A stretch of DNA of 64,000 bases from Saccharomycopsis fibuligera x Saccharomycopsis cf. fibuligera (GCA_001936135.1 CP012815.1:1300046-1364045), one strand, 5' to 3'. Shown: positions 19,608-36,457, numbered from the stretch's first letter. Notes: a model not told the origin generated them from the letters alone. Numbers and translations are program-made.

Positions 19608-20178
19608 ATTTGTGTTGTGGTATATTTATACACTCTATTCTTTACTCAGCTTTGTTATTTCTTTAGTAGAGGCCACTTTGTATTATATTTATTTTGTTAC
19701 TTATTATGTTTTTCATTATATAGTCTTTATTTTGATGAATTAATCAACACTATTATAATGTCATTTTATAAGCACCTGTAGAAAATTAATTGTAAGGGCT
19801 TCTTGCTTAATGCTACAACACAAAACTTAGTTTAGATACTATATATATTTTTTTTTATATACAAGCTTAAAGCATACACACTACTTCCACACAGAACAAA
19901 AATCTCATTCAAATATTCGCATCCCATCAAAGCTTCATTAAATTCTAGAAAGTGTGGGAGATGGATTTAGGCCAACATTCAGTTTCTAAATCATATTAAC
20001 TTTGCCAAAAAAGTGAAACAATCTAAATACGACTCCAGCTCTATTTTTTTTGTTGGCTTTGAAATTTTATACTTTTTTTTTAGAGATTTCTTTATTACAC
20101 TTCATAGTTTTCGAGTTTTTGATAATCATAAATAAAACAACTTTAGTTCATTAATACGTAGTCATTTGCTAAAACAAT
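19608..20178. other. Convergent 3' intergenic region (YTH1/TOM70)
   Basis: A 571-bp A/T-rich spacer between convergent genes, with T-runs (19850-19857, 20046-20051, 20074-20081). No frame or RNA gene is supported. Confidence 0.6.
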
Positions 20179-22002
20179 TTAAGCACCAAGACCATATTTA
20201 GCCACCATTTCTTTGACTTTAACACTCAAGTATGGATCTTGTTTAATTCTAAATTGCATCTTAGTGGCCTCAGCATAACTAGTAGCTTGAATTTTTTCTT
20301 CAGCAGTTCTGGCCAATTTTGAAGCTTCTTCGAACAATTTAACAGCATCTTCTGGCTTTTCTTGTTGTAATCTAACTTGAGCCAAAGTAACTCTAGCCAA
20401 TTCAGATCTAGGATCTTCATTACAAGCTTGTTCCAAAATTTCGGCAGCTTGTTTGAATCCATCTTCACCTTGTCTAGACAAAATGGTAGCTTTATTTACC
20501 AATGGGACAACACCAATAGTGGTGACACCAGCAGCTTGTTGCAAACGGTAAGACACATCAAATTCTTTGATTGCTTCAGTAAATTCTTGCTTATCGGACA
20601 AAATTTCACCATGGTAGTTTGGAATTTCAGCAGAAGTTGGGAATTGTTTCTTAGCTTCAGCAAATTTCTTTTCAGCTTCATCAGTGCGTCCTTCTCTGTA
20701 AGCAATACAAGCTAATTGAATGTAAGCGTAAACATTTTCTGGGTTTAATTCTTTAGCCTTAACAAAGTTTTCACTGGCTTGGGATAAGTCATTAATCAAG
20801 TAGTACATTTGACCTTTGTGGTAGTAGGAGTCAGAGTTGTTAGCATCTTCAGCAATAGCAGTATCAAAATATTTGATAGCTTCCTCAAAGTTACCTTTGT
20901 CAGCGGAAATCAAAGCTTTAAAAATGTAAATACGTGGTCTTGGACTCAAGGTCAAAGCTCTATCCAAGTCAACCAAAGCATCAGCACTGCTGTTTTTCAA
21001 GAATTTCAAAGCACCAGAGTATTCCAAAGCAATTGCCAACTTTTTAGCATTTGCATCATCCTTTGACACATCACCATAACCAGTAATGGCTTGGTTGAAG
21101 TAAGAGTCGGCCAATTCATATGATTGGTAAGTAGATTCCTTTAATTTTTCCAATGCCTGAACCAAGAAGTCATCAGCAGTACCTTTTTCAACATCTTGCA
21201 AGCCTTCAATGGCTGGCTCTTCTCTAAAGGCACCAAAGAAGGAAGCAATAGATGAAACGGATGGCAAAGCAGAGGACTTGTTTTTAATATCTTCACTAAC
21301 CAATCTTTCAGAGTGGAGTCTCAAGTTTCTTTCCAAAACAGATTCAATATTTCTGTTGTCAAAACCACCAAGAATAGTCAAACTGGCCAAATCGAACATA
21401 GCTTCAGAATAGTTTTCCAATTTTTCGTATGCAGTAGCTCTTCTTAATAAACATTTACCGTAATCTGGTTTCAATTTCAAAGCAGCAGTTGTGTCTTCAA
21501 TAACTTTGTCAAATTTTTCTAAAGAGGCAAAACAAGCAGATCTGTTAGAGTAGAAAACTGGATCAGGCTTAACATTCAAAGAACCAGTGTAGTAACCAAT
21601 AGCTTTTTCAAAATCCTTAGCCTTGAAAGCGACATTACCAGCTTCTTTCAAAGTGAATGAAATCTTGTCTTTGTCTTCTTCGGATAAAGTTTTGACAAAG
21701 TCTTCAGTGATGTTTGGTAAACCATCAGCACTCTTCGGGTAATCTATTTCCTCGTCGCTTTTGCCGTTGCCACCTTTTTCTTTGTTGGCTTGCTTCTTCT
21801 TATTCTTCTTCTTCTTGTTTTTTTTTGCGTTTGGGGATAATGGCTTTTCAGCACTCGAGGAAGATGCTTGCTGAGCATTATAAATCAAGTAACCGGCAGT
21901 ACCAGCAGCCAAAACACCGGCAGCAGTAAGGGCAACCTTGTGCTTATTGATGAACTCCCACACTGGGCTGGATGCAGCTTCAGGTTGGACAATTGGAGCC
22001 AT
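20179..22002 (-). CDS. TOM70: Mitochondrial outer-membrane import receptor
   Basis: A 607-residue protein. The N-terminal membrane anchor (about 23-42, ALTAAGVLAAGTAGYLIYNA) is preceded by a short intermembrane segment. A Lys/Asn-rich linker leads to a cytosolic array of tetratricopeptide repeats. The first repeats (AGNVAFKAKDFEKAIGYYTG, YSNRSACFASL) form the chaperone-binding clamp, and the later ones form the presequence/carrier-protein pocket. The length and C-terminal repeats match Tom70. It receives hydrophobic precursors such as carriers from Hsp70/Hsp90 and passes them to Tom40. The ATG at 22002 is the first in frame. Confidence 0.95.
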   Translation of the reverse strand: MAPIVQPEAASSPVWEFINKHKVALTAAGVLAAGTAGYLIYNAQQASSSSAEKPLSPNAKKNKKKKNKKKQANKEKGGNGKSDEEIDYPKSADGLPNITEDFVKTLSEEDKDKISFTLKEAGNVAFKAKDFEKAIGYYTGSLNVKPDPVFYSNRSACFASLEKFDKVIEDTTAALKLKPDYGKCLLRRATAYEKLENYSEAMFDLASLTILGGFDNRNIESVLERNLRLHSERLVSEDIKNKSSALPSVSSIASFFGAFREEPAIEGLQDVEKGTADDFLVQALEKLKESTYQSYELADSYFNQAITGYGDVSKDDANAKKLAIALEYSGALKFLKNSSADALVDLDRALTLSPRPRIYIFKALISADKGNFEEAIKYFDTAIAEDANNSDSYYHKGQMYYLINDLSQASENFVKAKELNPENVYAYIQLACIAYREGRTDEAEKKFAEAKKQFPTSAEIPNYHGEILSDKQEFTEAIKEFDVSYRLQQAAGVTTIGVVPLVNKATILSRQGEDGFKQAAEILEQACNEDPRSELARVTLAQVRLQQEKPEDAVKLFEEASKLARTAEEKIQATSYAEATKMQFRIKQDPYLSVKVKEMVAKYGLGA

Positions 22003-23053
22003 GTTTTGTTTTTCTTAAGCGTGTGATGATGATAATGAATTGAGTAGGCAATTGGCTGGTGACTGTACGTTGCTAAATCGGGTACAATCTTTTTGTCAAA
22101 TGCTAAAAAACCTCTTGCGCCACTAGTGTGCTCTAAAAATGAGGGATCAATGATTTGACTGGCAAACAGTAAATAAGAAACTTATTTAACAATTGGGCGA
22201 TACAGAATGGAAAATGCGGCGCACAATGTACCTGTTTTGTCTCACTTCTTTACTGATGTTGTTGTGTTTCCAGTTTTTGACCTTTGATTGACGAACTTGC
22301 TGAAGTCAGTGAATCGAGGAAAAAAATGAAAGGAAAAAAAAATGGAAAACCTTGTGGGTAAGTGACTTTCACGTGCTCACACGAAGTTTGGCTCTAGTCT
22401 ACACCAAAATTGCTTCTGCTGGCTGCTGCGGGATGCTGCGGATATAATAAGAGACTTGTAAACAGCAAAGAGGCCTACAGTTACTACTTTCAAGCAACAA
22501 ATTTACTACTTATGTCGTGGGAATATCGAATGGTATTAATGGAAGGCGACAGTGAATTCGAAGCTTTGTGGGCGCTACTTTCGTAGGATGCAACTTATTT
22601 CGATCTGGAGAGCTGATTTTTGAACCAATCTAAACAATTTTACAATGTTTATTTTATTTTATCTTATTTTATTTTTATTTAATTATTTATTTATTTTTTA
22701 TACTTTCTATAGCAGATAAAATTGCTAATTATAATTATGTAATACTTACGCTTCGTTGAAAACTATTCAACTGACAAATTCACTTCGAGTGATAGGAAAT
22801 AAGCTTACTTTGTTGAGTGAATAAAAACAAAAACTCCCAAAAGATGATGAAAAACCTTTAAAAAAAACCTTTAAAAAGCTAAAATGTGTTAAATGCAATC
22901 CCAGAAATAAAATATAAAATCAATAAAAACAGAGCTAATACAATATACGAACTAAAAAATAAGAACTGATGTGATGTCTAAAAGTAAACATAGGAAAATG
23001 ATGTCAAAGAAAAAAAAAAAAAAAAAAAAAATAAAAAAGAAGTTTAAAGATCA
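22003..23053. other. Intergenic: TOM70 promoter and 3' region of CRZ-like gene
   Basis: A 1.05-kb spacer. It contains a CACGTG at about 22371-22376 and a very A/T-rich block of TTTTA/ATTTA repeats at about 22645-22705. An A-run of about 22 bases lies near 23010-23031, close to the stop of the zinc-finger gene. No gene is seen. Confidence 0.55.
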
Positions 23054-24619
23054 TTACTTTGCGTTTTTCAAAATATCGTTAATAACAGCTTCATTAGTGG
23101 AGGTTGGATCATCATAATTGTTAAGGTTGATATTGGAGTAAAGACCCCTAGTACCAGAAAACCTCACTGCCAAATCAGGGTTGCTATTATCAAGCCCATA
23201 TGCGACGCCTGGTTTAGCAAATGAGCGAAAACTGTTGAGTTGAGCTTGTGCAGCTTGCTGTGCCACAGAATTAACCTGGGCTTGATTGGAACTATTGTAA
23301 GTGTTGGCGTAGTTCATCTGCATGCTTACAGCCATTTCTTCGTTTTCTTTTGCCTCTTTCATCAATGGTCTAATACATAGCCATCCAGTTTCTGTTCTAA
23401 AGTGTCTTCCTAATGCATCGGCTCTGGCAAATTTTTTGTTGCAGCCCCATCTAGTGACACCATCTTTTAGCAAACCGCCACATTTAAACTTCTTGTTGCC
23501 ATCATGGAGCAGTTCATGCCGCTTTTTATCATGGCCTCTGGTAAACTTTCTACCGCAGTGTTTACATGCAAAAGGCTTCTCATCAGAGTGCGATTTGAGA
23601 TGTGATCTGAGGTTGTATGGTCTGTGGAAAACTTTGTCACACATTTCACAAGGGTATCGTTTTGTTGTTGTGGCCAAATCAGCACTGGAAACCGGTGCCT
23701 TTCTTCTCCTGCGACGAGTACCAACGCCACTGTCCACAGCAGCAGAAGCTTCAGCAGCAGCTATAGCAGCGTTAACTGTAGCTTTAGTGATTTTAATTTT
23801 ACCATCACCGATGGTATCAGTAAAGCCATAGGTTCCATACAAATGGCCATTGACATGATCGTGACTGGTCACTGATCCAGGTATCATTTGATTAGGTGAT
23901 AGCTGATATGGAGAACTGGAATTGGAGCTAGTGATTTCCTTGTGTCTTGTGCTCTCACTGTTATCCAACTGGTTTGCTGCGTACAAGTACATTGACTCTG
24001 TTGTAGAATAGCTATAGTTAGAACCACTCGGATTATTGGTATTATTATGCAAAAGAGAAGTAGAGGAAGTGGAAGACGAAGAGGAAGAATACTCATGGTT
24101 GATATTATTGTTGTTGTTGTTGTTGATAATATTGTTATGGCTGTTGTTACCATAAAAGTCATTAGCATTATAACTGTTGCTATAATGTGTTGCGTTAGCA
24201 ACAGTATTTAAAGAAGGTAAAAGATTTGCATGGCGGTGCTGAGGAGCTTGAGAATATGAAAGTGAAATATTTTTTTGTGGATAGTAATTTATGGATTGGC
24301 TACTAGTGCCAGTAGCAAAGATGTCTCTCGTCACGATTCGAGAATTTGGAATACCAGGAAACTGGAGAGGGTTGCTGTTACTGCTATTATTAGTACCAGT
24401 ATTATTACTGGAATTATTATTATTATTATTATTATTATCATTATAATTCATATCATTAGCAACTCGACTATTAACTGCAATCGCAGGATTGCCAGCTTCC
24501 AACAAATTGGAAGAGACAACTGGCTCAGGAATATATCTCAGGCTAAAGTCGGACATGCTGTTTAAGTTGTATTTTTGATTGTCAGAAAGCGAAGGAATGG
24601 AAGGGTGTTGAATGGACAT
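23054..24619 (-). CDS. C2H2 zinc-finger transcription factor, CRZ1/CRZ2-like
   Basis: A 521-residue protein from the first ATG (24619). The N-terminal 300 residues are low complexity with Asn and Ser runs. A basic RRRRR block precedes three zinc fingers at about residues 322-345 ([19 protein letters not shown]), 350-372 ([19 protein letters not shown]) and 378-412. The third finger, atypical, contains [20 protein letters not shown], which is the signature of Crz1-type calcineurin-responsive factors. Candida has two, CRZ1 and the shorter CRZ2; the size here suits CRZ2. The frame stays open for 34 codons upstream from a TTG, including a PAMSIQ segment that spans the chosen ATG and resembles a calcineurin docking motif. 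The true N-terminus is therefore uncertain. Confidence 0.82.
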   Translation of the reverse strand: MSIQHPSIPSLSDNQKYNLNSMSDFSLRYIPEPVVSSNLLEAGNPAIAVNSRVANDMNYNDNNNNNNNNSSNNTGTNNSSNSNPLQFPGIPNSRIVTRDIFATGTSSQSINYYPQKNISLSYSQAPQHRHANLLPSLNTVANATHYSNSYNANDFYGNNSHNNIINNNNNNNINHEYSSSSSSTSSTSLLHNNTNNPSGSNYSYSTTESMYLYAANQLDNSESTRHKEITSSNSSSPYQLSPNQMIPGSVTSHDHVNGHLYGTYGFTDTIGDGKIKITKATVNAAIAAAEASAAVDSGVGTRRRRRKAPVSSADLATTTKRYPCEMCDKVFHRPYNLRSHLKSHSDEKPFACKHCGRKFTRGHDKKRHELLHDGNKKFKCGGLLKDGVTRWGCNKKFARADALGRHFRTETGWLCIRPLMKEAKENEEMAVSMQMNYANTYNSSNQAQVNSVAQQAAQAQLNSFRSFAKPGVAYGLDNSNPDLAVRFSGTRGLYSNINLNNYDDPTSTNEAVINDILKNAK

Positions 24620-25601
24620 GGCGGGAGGAAAAGATGAAGAGTCATGTACAAAATATCCAGGAGGCGCCGGCAATTGGACAAACAGGAAACCGTTCGGTTT
24701 AAATGTGGTTGCGGCGTCCAATCTTCAAAAGCCCTACTGCATGCACCCAAAACAACCGCAGCGTTTCGGCATTTGCTTACCACATAACTTCGCGTATAGA
24801 TGCATAAGAAACACCTCATAAATCTTATTTGGCATACATTTTATATCCCGAAACCTTTACCCGGATAAGAAAAGGAGGCAATGTGATTGCCAGAAGGCCG
24901 GGCAGTCCCCAGCAGGCACCAGCGCTACTGCAAGCGGTGATTTTTCCGTCCGGCAGTCCTGCGAGAAAAAGAAAAAAAGACAAGCATTGTCTAAACTTTT
25001 GGCTGTGTGCCATGGTGCGATATTGCATCAATCGGTGTTTTTATTTTCTTGGCCTTGTCTGACGTGAGAAGCCGCAATTTTTGTTCTACCAAAATGTTGT
25101 CTGCTCTACAAGGCAAATATAATGTTAAACATAAAAAAACAGAATTTGCGACATTGAAGTATAACTAACATGTGTTAAGAAGGGTGCTGTTCAAATTAGT
25201 GGGGGTTTAGGCAAAAGCACAGTAAACCAAAAAAAAAATAAAGAAATAAAGAAAAAGAAACACAAAATTTTTTGCCAGTAATATACGATCAAATCACACA
25301 AGAAAAAAAGATAAATGCCGCAGAGAGGCGTTTCGGTATGCAAATGCCGAAAGGATGCAAATCCATGTAGGCCGGCCAAGCGTAGCGGGTTTTCAGTTTC
25401 TGCTCGGTTTCTGTTCGGTTTCTGCTCGACGGCTTATCGGCAAAAGCCTTGTTGGTGACTGCTCCCTTAATACCAGATGCCGGCAGTTCTGATACAATCA
25501 TAATACTTATTGCTACTACATTACGATTATACTAAATAATTCCGTATACTTCAATATGCATATATACGCTTTAAGTTCTATGTTTTATAGAAGTCTAAGC
25601 C
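24620..25601. other. Intergenic
   Basis: A 982-bp spacer between the CRZ-like promoter and the ARO1 stop. A TATAAAA-type element for the minus-strand gene lies around 24840-24850. Several TGCCG/CGGCA blocks occur in 24950-24960 and 25310-25490. No gene is recognised. Confidence 0.5.
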
Positions 25602-30805
<5,204 letters not shown>

Positions 30806-33356
30806 ATGTTGGCCTATAGATCTAAACAAACAGTATCAGGTCTTCTACACAGAACCCAAACTGTATGTATTTGACTTATCCTCTTTTTTGCTTTTTTTGC
30901 TTTTTTGTTTTGTTTTTGTACTTGCTGCCATGCAGAAGAAGACTATGACACATTTTCCGGTTGGTTTTTTTGAGCCTCAACAGCTAACCATCAACATCCA
31001 CTAGGTGCGAACTCTTGCCTCTGCAAGCTCTTTGAACATCGATGTTCCTCCTGAATACAAGGCCAGAACTCCTCCATACACAAAACTCGTCAATAATCTT
31101 TCCAAAGTTAAGGAGATCTTGAATAATGAGCCATTGACATTGGCTGAGAAGATCTTGTACTCCCATTTGGTGGATCCAGAGGAAAGTTTGTCCTCCTTCA
31201 CTTCAACCAAGCAAATTAGAGGCCAAGAGTACTTAAAATTACATCCTGACAGAGTGGCCATGCAAGATGCCTCAGCTCAAATGGCCCTTTTACAATTTAT
31301 GACCTGTGGTATGCCAAATACTGCCGTACCTGCTTCTATCCACTGTGACCACTTGATTGTTGGTAAAAATGGTGCGGAAAAAGATTTGAAATCCTCAATT
31401 GCCACTAACAAAGAAGTTTTTGACTTTTTGCAGAGCTGTGCTGAAAAATACGGTATTCAATTCTGGGGTCCAGGCTCCGGTATCATTCATCAAATTGTGT
31501 TGGAAAACTTCTCGACTCCTGGTTTGATGATGTTGGGTACTGACTCACACACCCCAAATGCCGGTGGCTTGGGTGCTATCGCTATCGGGGTTGGGGGTGC
31601 AGATGCCGTTGACGCCTTGACTGGCACCCCATGGGAGTTAAAGGCTCCAAAGGTTCTTGGTGTTAAATTGACTGGAAAATTGAATGGTTGGACTTCTCCA
31701 AAAGATGTCATCACCACATTGGCTGGTATTTTAACCGTCAGAGGAGGTACTGGTTACATTGTTGAGTATTTCGGTGATGGTGTTTCCAGCTTGTCATGTA
31801 CTGGTATGGCTACCATTTGTAATATGGGCGCTGAAATTGGTGCTACTACTTCCACCTTCCCATTCCAAAAAGCTCATTACGATTACTTGCATGCCACTAA
31901 TAGAGGCCCGATTGCCAATGCTGCTCAGCAAGTTAATGATTATTTTTCATTTTTGAAAGCTGATGCAAAGGCTGAATACGACAAAGTCATTGAGATCGAC
32001 TTGGATACTTTAGAACCACATGTTAATGGTCCATTCACTCCAGATTTGTCAACTAAAATCAGTGAATTTGGTTCCGCTGCTAAAAAGAATGGCTGGCCAG
32101 ACAAAATTTCAGTGGGGTTGATTGGTTCTTGTACCAATTCTTCTTACCAAGATATGACCAGAGCCGTTGAATTGGTCAAACAAGCTAAGGAAGCTGGCTT
32201 GAAGCCAAAAATACCTTTTTTTGTTACCCCGGGTTCTGAACAAATTAGAGCCACTATTGAAAGAGATGGTTTAATAAACACTTTTCAAGACAGTGGTGCA
32301 ACAGTTTTAGCAAATGCGTGTGGCCCATGTATTGGCCAATGGGACCGTTCTGATGTTTCCAAACAATCTTCGGAAACTAATGCTATCTTCACTTCTTTCA
32401 ACAGAAACTTTAAAGCTCGTAACGATGGGAACAGAAATACAATGAATTTTCTTACTTCTCCAGAAATTGTCACCGCCATGATCTACTCCGGTGACGCAAA
32501 TTTCAATCCCGTCACTGATACTATTACAACTGAAGATGGCAAGTCATTCAAGTTTAATCCTCCTGTTGGTCACGACTTACCTTCAGAGGGCTTTATCAAA
32601 GGTAGAGAGCAGTTTTATCCGGAGACCAACCCAAAGCCAGACTCTTCTGTCAGCGTTAATGTTTCTCCAGAATCTACTCGTTTGCAATTGTTAGAGCCAT
32701 TCGATGCTTGGGACGGTAAAGAATTGCAAACCACTGTTTTGTTGAAAGTTGAGGGAAAATGTACAACCGATCATATCTCTGCTGCTGGTGCTTGGTTGAA
32801 GTTTAAGGGCCATTTGGAAAACATTTCCTACAATACTTTGATTGGTGCTCAAAATAAAGAAACTGGTGAAGTCAATAAAGCTTATGATTTGGATGGAACT
32901 GGATTTTCTATCCCAGAACTTATGATTAAATGGAAACAGGAACAAAGACCGTGGGTTGTAGTTGCTGAGCATAATTATGGTGAAGGGTCTGCTAGAGAAC
33001 ATGCTGCTCTTTCTCCAAGATTTTTGGGTGGTAAAATTATTTTGGTTAAATCTTTTGCTAGAATTCATGAAACTAACTTGAAAAAGCAAGGTATGTTGCC
33101 ATTGACTTTTGCTGACGAGACTGACTACGATAGATTGTCAAGTGGTGACGTGTTGGAAACTATTAACTTGGCTGATATGGTTGCAAAATATGGTGATAAT
33201 GGCGGCTTTGTTGACATCAAGGTGAACAAGAAAAGCGGAGAATCTTTTGTGATAAAGGCTAGACACACCATGTCGAAAGACCAAATTGAATTTTTTAAAG
33301 CTGGTTCAGCTATCAACCACATTGGGAATTTGAAAAGACAACAAGGTCAAGCATAA
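30806..33356 (+). CDS. ACO2: Mitochondrial aconitase paralogue, Aco2 type, two exons
   Basis: Exon 1 (30806-30862) encodes 19 residues starting MLAYRSKQTVSG, a mitochondrial presequence. Exon 2 (31005-33356) encodes the rest, for 802 residues in total. The 4Fe-4S ligand cysteines are in GSCTNSSYQDM and NACGPCIGQW. Further catalytic blocks are HCDHLIVG, GTDSHTPNAGGLG, RNDGNRNTMNF and AEHNYGEGSAREHAALSPRFLGG. The start of the mature protein (LTLAEKILYSHLVDPEE) and overall wording match yeast Aco2 rather than Aco1. Aco2 works in mitochondria and has been assigned the homocitrate dehydration step of lysine synthesis in yeast. That role and the shared promoter with ARO1 place two amino-acid genes back to back. 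All cluster ligands are present. Confidence 0.93.
30863..31004 (+). other. Spliceosomal intron (142 nt) in ACO2
   Basis: The 5' site is GTATGT (30863-30868). A T-rich interior is followed by the branch sequence GCTAAC (30983-30988), a variant of TACTAAC, and the acceptor CTAG ends at 31004. Splicing is phase 0 and joins the presequence to the conserved body, which otherwise lacks an ATG at the right place. Confidence 0.9.
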
Positions 33357-33738
33357 GCAATGCTTCCTGTATCTACTAATTGCATAATATTTTTAATGAT
33401 TATATTCAACCTATTGTAAGACTAATTTTTTTCCATAGATAATAAAAATACAAAATAGAAAATCATACTATCTATTAACAGTACCCAAATAAAAAGAGTA
33501 ACTTTTTCAATGAAACGTAAACAATGAATTCCCTGAAGCTCGAATAAAGCCAAAACAAAGAAAAAAAAGAGTGTGATGATTATACAGTAAGTTAAATGAG
33601 TCGGACTGAGAAAAATTTAACCAAAAACACAAAACATTAACAACTTATAGAAAAAAATTTGAAAAAATGATGAGAAACCGCAACAAAAAAGAAAAAGCAA
33701 CTTGAATTGATGAAATTAATACCAGGCAATTAATAAAA
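33357..33738. other. Convergent 3' intergenic region (ACO2/NSR1)
   Basis: A 382-bp A/T-rich spacer between convergent stops. No frame or RNA gene is recognised. Confidence 0.6.
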
Positions 33739-35217
33739 TTAATCGAAAGTCATCTTTTTACCCTTGAATTCGGTACTTGGTCTCTTTGCTGGTGGGGCAC
33801 CACCTCTGTCTCTACCGCCTCTGTTACCACCAAAGTTACCTCTTCCACCAAAGCCACCTCTGCTTCCACCTCTTCCGCCAAAACCACCTCTGTTACCACC
33901 AAAGTTGTTATCTCTTGGTGGTCTTGGAGTAGAGTAATCTAATCTGACTGGTCTACCATCAAGATATTCACCATTAAGAGTTTCCAAAGCATGTTTGGCT
34001 TCTTCAACAGAAGAAAATTGAACGTAACCAAAACCCTTTGGTTGTTCAGTTTCTGGATTGGTTGGAATTCTAGCACTGATAATTTGACCATATTCAGCGA
34101 AAGCTTCAGATAAAGTATCTCTGGTGGTCTTGAAAGACAAATTACCAACGAACAAAGTGTCAGATGGTTCAGACTTAACATCACCAAAAGTCTTGGCTCT
34201 ATCGTTAGCTCTGGCATTAGTTTGAGGTTTAGAAGTAGAGAAATCTAAATTTATTGGTCTACCATCAATTTCTTTACCTTGAAACTCATCCAAAGCTTTT
34301 TGAGCAAATTCTTTTGATTCGAAATCAACATAACCGTAACCACGGGATTTACCGGTTTCTCTTTCCATAATAACTCTTGCGGCCAAAACACCACCAACGG
34401 ATTCGAACTCACTCTTTAACCAATCATCATCAATGTTCCAAGACAATCTACCAACGAACAAAGTAGCTGGTTCAGAAGTTTTAGCTTTTTTAGCAACTGG
34501 TTCTTCAGCTTCTTCAGCTTCACGCTTTTTGGATTCTTTTGGCTTTTCTTCTTCATCATCACTGGAGTCAGAAGAGTCAGAAGAGTCGCTAGAATCGGAA
34601 TCGCTAGAGTCAGAAGAGGAAGATTCTTTCTTTTCTTCCTTTTTGTTTTCTTTCTCTTCATCATCAGAATCAGAATCAGAATCAGAATCAGAATCACTGG
34701 AGTCAGAAGAGTCGCTGGAGTCAGAGTCGCTGGAAGATTCTTTCTTTTCGTCTTTCTTTTCTTTCTTTTCTTCTTTCTTTTCGTCTTCATCGTCTGAATC
34801 AGAGTCTGAATCAGAGTCTGAATCGCTGGAGTCAGAGCTAGAAGATTTGGTTTCCTTTTTGTCAGATTCTTCATCATCAGAATCACTGGATTCAGAGTCT
34901 GAGCTAGAGGAACTAGAACTAGAAGAGCTGGAAGAGCTAGATTCAGCCTTTTTGGATTCCTTTTTGGATTCTTTCTTTACTTCCTTCTTTGGCTTTTCTT
35001 CTTCTTCAGAGTCGCTAGAGTCAGAATCGCTAGAATCAGAATCAGAACTAGAATCAGAGCTGGAGCTAGAACTGTCAGAATCAGAATCAGAACTGGAGGC
35101 AGTTTCGGATTCTTCTTCTTCCTTCTTAGCATCAGCTTTAGTCACCTTCTTAGAGTCTTTCTTAGCATCAGCTTTGGAGACCTTAACAGCCTTGGACTTG
35201 GATTCTTTTTTAGCCAT
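33739..35217 (-). CDS. NSR1: Nucleolin-like nucleolar protein with two RRMs and a GAR tail
   Basis: A 492-residue protein with the full nucleolin plan. A Lys-rich start leads into long Ser/Asp/Glu tracts (about 36-235) alternating with Lys-rich patches. RRM1 (about 251-330) has LFVGRLSW and SRGYGYVDF; RRM2 (about 353-428) has LFVGNLSF and KGFGYVQF. A Gly/Arg-rich tail (about 437-475) follows. Nsr1 acts in pre-rRNA processing and small-subunit assembly in the nucleolus, and the acidic serines are likely CK2 targets. The acidic region is built from near-repeat GA(A/T)TC(A/T/G)GA codons, so its length may vary between strains. The ATG at 35217 is clear. RRPE/PAC-type elements lie upstream. Confidence 0.95.
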   Translation of the reverse strand: MAKKESKSKAVKVSKADAKKDSKKVTKADAKKEEEESETASSSDSDSDSSSSSSDSSSDSDSSDSDSSDSEEEEKPKKEVKKESKKESKKAESSSSSSSSSSSSSSDSESSDSDDEESDKKETKSSSSDSSDSDSDSDSDSDDEDEKKEEKKEKKDEKKESSSDSDSSDSSDSSDSDSDSDSDSDDEEKENKKEEKKESSSSDSSDSDSSDSSDSSDSSDDEEEKPKESKKREAEEAEEPVAKKAKTSEPATLFVGRLSWNIDDDWLKSEFESVGGVLAARVIMERETGKSRGYGYVDFESKEFAQKALDEFQGKEIDGRPINLDFSTSKPQTNARANDRAKTFGDVKSEPSDTLFVGNLSFKTTRDTLSEAFAEYGQIISARIPTNPETEQPKGFGYVQFSSVEEAKHALETLNGEYLDGRPVRLDYSTPRPPRDNNFGGNRGGFGGRGGSRGGFGGRGNFGGNRGGRDRGGAPPAKRPSTEFKGKKMTFD

Positions 35218-35360
35218 TGTGATAACTTATGTTTTGATAAAATTGATATTGGGGAAATAGATAGTGGATAGTTTCAAGAAAATTTTAAACAAAAGTTGTA
35301 TATCTTGGTGTATTTTTTTTTTTTTTTCACTTATAAAACAATCAAAGAAAAAAAGTAAAG

Positions 35361-35408
35361 AAAAAAAATTTTTTTTTTCAGCTTCTGCGTTAGGCTGCAT
35401 GAGATGAG
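35361..35408. promoter_or_regulatory. RRPE/PAC-type ribosome-biogenesis elements upstream of NSR1
   Basis: An A8T10 block at about 35361-35378 matches the RRPE core (AAAAATTTT). A PAC core GATGAG lies at 35403-35408. The pair sits 144-191 bases upstream of the NSR1 ATG. In yeasts this pair marks co-regulated ribosome-biogenesis genes, which fits NSR1. The call rests on motif match and position only. Confidence 0.5.
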
Positions 35409-35901
35409 AAGAGGCAGGGTAACACCAATTGAATGGATTTTTTGTTTTGGGAACTTTCCATGTCGTGCAAGCGAAAGTCAAAGTAAACTACACCGCTAAG
35501 TAGCGGTAAGCTTCCTTGATATCAACGATGGAAGAAGTTAGATCTTAAGGAGGAAATTTGAAAACAGGCAAATACCTAATGATAATTAAATCTTATATGT
35601 CCTTGTAGCAGTAGAATGCAGCAAATATAGGGAGCTCATAAGTTATGTATGAACACTTCAACACAACATATTGTATGGTAATAGTGAGAGCGTTAACATT
35701 TCAAGAACCGTATCGCCAAGTAAAAATAAAAAATAAAAAAAGAAAATAAAAAGAGCTCCTGACGAGGATGTATTTTTTGCTGATAGATAATCGAGACTGT
35801 CGCAGTAGCATCCGCTTTATAAATATTTTGTTTCTTTTTCAATTTTTTCCAAGCTTTTTTCTAGTGTACAGAAGATGCGCCCGCCGGCGGAGAATATAGT
35901 A

Positions 35902-36287
35902 AACGTGCACACGATGCAGTGTAACGACTGATCAAGATAAGCGATGGATATGTCGCTGACAGAATACAAACTGTTGCACAGGAATGGCTGTTTCTGCTGC
36001 TAGAAGTTGGTCATTGATAAATACATTAGTGTCATCACCACGTTTCTTGCAAGGCTCTGGAACTGGAATCCACCGCAGACACGAGACAAAAAGACTAATG
36101 AGAGTTGGCTGACGATTGCTGCACGATTATGTCGCGTGAGCGGCATTCCCGCGGGGCAATTGATGGCAATGGATTGCAATTTTCACGTTTCTTGTCTTTC
36201 CGCTGCAGGCTGCCCGCAGGGTGATGTGCCAACATGCGGCGCCGCCCGCTTTTCCTCTTGGCCACTTCCTATTAATACTCCCACGTT
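35902..36287. promoter_or_regulatory. Cluster of CACGTT (Pho4-type) sites upstream of PHO84
   Basis: Four matches to CACGTT: AACGTG at 35902-35907 (reverse orientation), then CACGTT at 36039-36044, 36184-36189 and 36282-36287. Pho4 binds CACGTG strongly and CACGTT more weakly. A cluster 310-700 bases before a phosphate-transporter start suggests control by phosphate starvation. No CACGTG was seen in this region. Confidence 0.6.
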
Positions 36288-36448
36288 TCTGCTTTTCTTG
36301 CTCAATTCGTTCATTGCTCGTGTGAGCTTCGCCAAAAACATGCTTTCTTTTTTTTTATTTTTTTAGGTTTCGGAACTCAACATGTATAGTGCTGGACATT
36401 TCGTCTGCCTTTACTCAGAAAAGGTTTCCTCAATGTAGTTTTCGTTAC

Positions 36449-36457
36449 TATATATAA
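36449..36457 (+). promoter_or_regulatory. TATA box of PHO84
   Basis: TATATATAA lies about 150 bases before the PHO84 start. It overlaps the in-frame ATG at 36457, which argues that this ATG is not in the mRNA. Confidence 0.6.

Noticed and set aside
24721-24800. Upstream exon for the CRZ-like gene (a GTAAGC site on the minus strand near 24780)
   Set aside because: The implied intron would be very short with no TACTAAC-like branch sequence, so I did not join it.
34433-35260. 275-codon + strand frame opposite NSR1
   Set aside because: It is the antisense of the Ser/Asp/Glu tracts and gives only Ser/Glu/Leu/Phe low complexity.
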